From contig CP070727.1 of assembly GCA_020350885.1 (NCBI GenBank), positions 2,744,498-2,808,497 on the forward strand: 64,000 bases of DNA, read 5' to 3'. This DNA comes from a bacterium. GTDB taxonomy: Bacteria > Krumholzibacteriota > Krumholzibacteriia > Krumholzibacteriales > Krumholzibacteriaceae. The number at the start of each line of letters is the position of its first letter. Position 1 is the first letter of the stretch. Position numbers and translations under genes: made by a program. A model generated the notes under the pieces. That model did not search any database, was not told the DNA's origin, and was given only the letters and a program-made list of their open reading frames with translations. Positions 62,678 through 64,000 of this stretch are shown here, in pieces.

Positions 62678-62805
62678 CGGCTCACTGCGGAACTCGCCTT
62701 CGGACATTCGCTCCCCGCACTGGGATGTCCGACTCGCTGCGGAACTCGCTGGCGGACTTTCACCAATGCGCCTCCGCTCACTGCGGAACCTGCAGGCGGA
62801 CATTC
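62678..62805. repeat. Second repeat family, three irregular copies
   Basis: Three copies of GCTCACTGCGGAACTCGC followed by a cGGACATTCG-type end start near 62678, 62731 and 62774, with spacers of different length. The motif differs from the adjacent 63-bp array. Together they make most of the spacer 62352-63071. The rest (62806-63071) is AT-rich with no gene apart from a terminator. Confidence 0.6.
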
Positions 62806-62911
62806 GTCCCCTGCATCCCGCATGGCACGGCAGGATTTTTTATCATTACAGCTACCGTCGCGGTTGGGGAAATGCAATTCGTGCATAGATTTAAAAAACC
62901 TACAAAATCTA

Positions 62912-62939
62912 TAAGTACTCCCAACGCCGGGAGTACTTA
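62912..62939 (-). terminator. Rho-independent terminator after GH53 gene
   Basis: TAAGTACTCCC (62912-62922) and GGGAGTACTTA (62929-62939) form an 11-bp stem with a 6-nt loop; on the minus strand TAGATTTTGTAGG and a T-run follow. The GH53 stop is 130 bp upstream of it. Confidence 0.65.
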
Positions 62940-63071
62940 CAAAATTAGTGAGTTATTTCGCAGGATTTAATACTAATAAACAGTTATTGAGTAGGGCTGG
63001 CAGTGTAATGCCTATTTATCGCAACCACACCCTCTATTCGCCAGTAGATATCCACCCGGCAGGCCAGCCTG

Positions 63072-64000
63072 CTATTCTTTTTGATTGATGCGTGGATCTT
63101 CATGGAACGACTCGATCGAACGTAGTAGCTCCCCCTCGAAATCGAAGAGCGTCATGTTCTCCCAGGCGGATCCGGCGCCCGGGACGGCGATTGCAGCAGG
63201 CTCCCAGTAGACGAAACCCAGGCCCCTGCCACCGGGTGTCCGTTTGATAACGGCGGCGAGGTCGGTGAGGAACCGCTTCTGCCCTTCAACAGACGCAGGG
63301 TACCCTTCGAGCACATGTGACGGAAGGCCAACGATGTTGTGGGTATCATCGTTCCATCCGAGCGTCCAGGGGTAGGCGGTCTCGACGACCAGGATCCCCT
63401 TACCGTAACGTCGTGCGAGTGCGAAGAGATTGTCCTCAAGATCGTCGAATGTCCCGTGCCACCAGGGATAAAACGAGAGACCGACTATATCGAATCCGAC
63501 ACCCCGCGCGAGAAGGTTATCGTAGAAGCGGATGCATACCGCCCTGTTACCGCCCGAATCCGCATGGATCACGATTTCAGGTGCCTCCAGCGGCCCGGCG
63601 GCGGAGGTATCCACAGTGCCGGCAGGGGCATGCTCTACTCCGGTGCTGGTGGATACATCCACAGTACCGTCTCGGATACTTCCAGTCTTCGTACGTATTC
63701 CCCTCATACCGGCCTGTACCCCGGCAATACCTGCCTTCAGGAGCTCCGTGAAACGGTCCCACTGCTTCGATGTATCGAACGGCCCGCAGACGCGACCGTC
63801 GTCCCAGAGCATGCCGCAGGTAATCTCGTTTCCGATCTGAATCATTGCGGGCGGCGTTCCCTGCCGCCGGAATGCCGCCACGACATCCCTGGTATAGCAA
63901 AAGACACTGTCCTTGAGCGTCTCGAAGGGGAGACCCATCCAGGCCGCCGGCTTGAACTGCTTTCCCGGATCGGCCCAGGTATCCGAATAGTGAAGATCGA
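63072..64000 (-). CDS. Glycoside hydrolase family 53 (endo-beta-1,4-galactanase), 5' end outside window
   Basis: Enzyme that cleaves the beta-1,4-galactan side chains of pectin. The frame reads leftward and continues across the right edge. GH53 signatures are clear: DLHYSDTWADPGKQFKPAAW at the edge, the acid/base glutamate in MIQIGNEITCGMLWDDG, and the nucleophile glutamate in GILVVETAYPWTLGW. VGLSFYPWWHGTFDDLEDNL lies between. An insertion rich in Thr, Ser and Ala (SIRDGTVDVSTSTGVEH and following) is not seen in typical members. Any export signal is outside the window. About 310 codons are visible. Confidence 0.88.
   Translation of the reverse strand, partial: DLHYSDTWADPGKQFKPAAWMGLPFETLKDSVFCYTRDVVAAFRRQGTPPAMIQIGNEITCGMLWDDGRVCGPFDTSKQWDRFTELLKAGIAGVQAGMRGIRTKTGSIRDGTVDVSTSTGVEHAPAGTVDTSAAGPLEAPEIVIHADSGGNRAVCIRFYDNLLARGVGFDIVGLSFYPWWHGTFDDLEDNLFALARRYGKGILVVETAYPWTLGWNDDTHNIVGLPSHVLEGYPASVEGQKRFLTDLAAVIKRTPGGRGLGFVYWEPAAIAVPGAGSAWENMTLFDFEGELLRSIESFHEDPRINQKE

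Noticed and set aside
62488-62805. CRISPR array
   Set aside because: Units abut without spacers in the 63-bp array and spacing is irregular in the second family; no cas genes in the window.
62437-62886. Protein with 21-residue repeats encoded by the 63-bp array
   Set aside because: Open frames exist on both strands because the period is a multiple of three; no signal peptide, domain or ribosome-binding site, so a DNA repeat is the simpler reading.

Overview
The window is a 64 kb piece of a bacterial chromosome with high coding density, moderate to high GC content and genes on both strands. No rRNA or ribosomal protein genes are present, so placement is indirect. Several large secreted proteins end in a FlgD-like / YPNPFNP-type C-terminal sorting region. 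These include a gingipain-type C25 peptidase, a subtilisin and an M28 peptidase. Together with tricorn-type and S9 peptidases, PadR/HAAS modules and an actinobacterial-like PPi-type phosphofructokinase, this suggests an uncultured lineage of the FCB superphylum (Eisenbacteria, Krumholzibacteria, Latescibacteria or Zixibacteria type). That placement is inference.

Layout. 1-3.6 kb: a flippase cut by the left edge, a class V aminotransferase and two LiaF-like membrane proteins. 3.7-16.7 kb: an M28 peptidase with a propeller insert, the TldD/TldE pair, a phosphopantetheinyl transferase, a subtilisin, an aspartyl protease with PDZ, a beta-CASP nuclease and endonuclease V. 17-23.6 kb: a rhomboid-TPR protein, then a leftward glycan operon (two glycosyltransferases and a DegT aminotransferase) ending in a TlpA-like lipoprotein. 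24-34.5 kb: two methyltransferases, phosphofructokinase, a thioredoxin lipoprotein, an S9 peptidase-thioredoxin fusion, an MFS transporter and a C69 dipeptidase. 35-39.6 kb: an RRM protein with a long leader, tRNA-Asp, and a murein-recycling set (NagZ, SpoIID/LytB, AnmK-like). 39.9-45.8 kb: a C25 peptidase and two small cysteine-rich exported proteins. 46.3-56.2 kb: two PadR modules flanking a TetR-TolC-MFP-RND efflux operon. 56.4-64 kb: a CARDB/FlgD exoprotein, a tricorn protease, a repeat-rich spacer and a GH53 galactanase cut by the right edge.

The most notable observation is at 18852-20075 (minus). A TPR-containing lipoprotein is interrupted by an in-frame TGA exactly where the first cysteine of a TlpA/thioredoxin CxxC motif belongs (W-S-P-T-U-P-P-C). 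The reading frame stays open for about 100 more codons with clear thioredoxin-fold sequence. A hairpin with an AGGUU loop starts 9 nt after the TGA, as expected for a bacterial SECIS. I interpret this as a selenoprotein. Other points worth checking are a candidate small RNA just downstream with its own promoter, two unusual intergenic repeat arrays (about 40-bp and 63-bp periods), a new cysteine-rich secreted domain found in two proteins, a degenerate AnmK homologue, and a PadR-HAAS-TolQ gene set.

The overall picture is a proteolytic, polymer-handling heterotroph with a large secreted hydrolase repertoire, surface glycan synthesis, envelope stress sensing and drug efflux. Start sites were chosen from Shine-Dalgarno spacing and signal peptides and are noted where they differ from the longest open frame.
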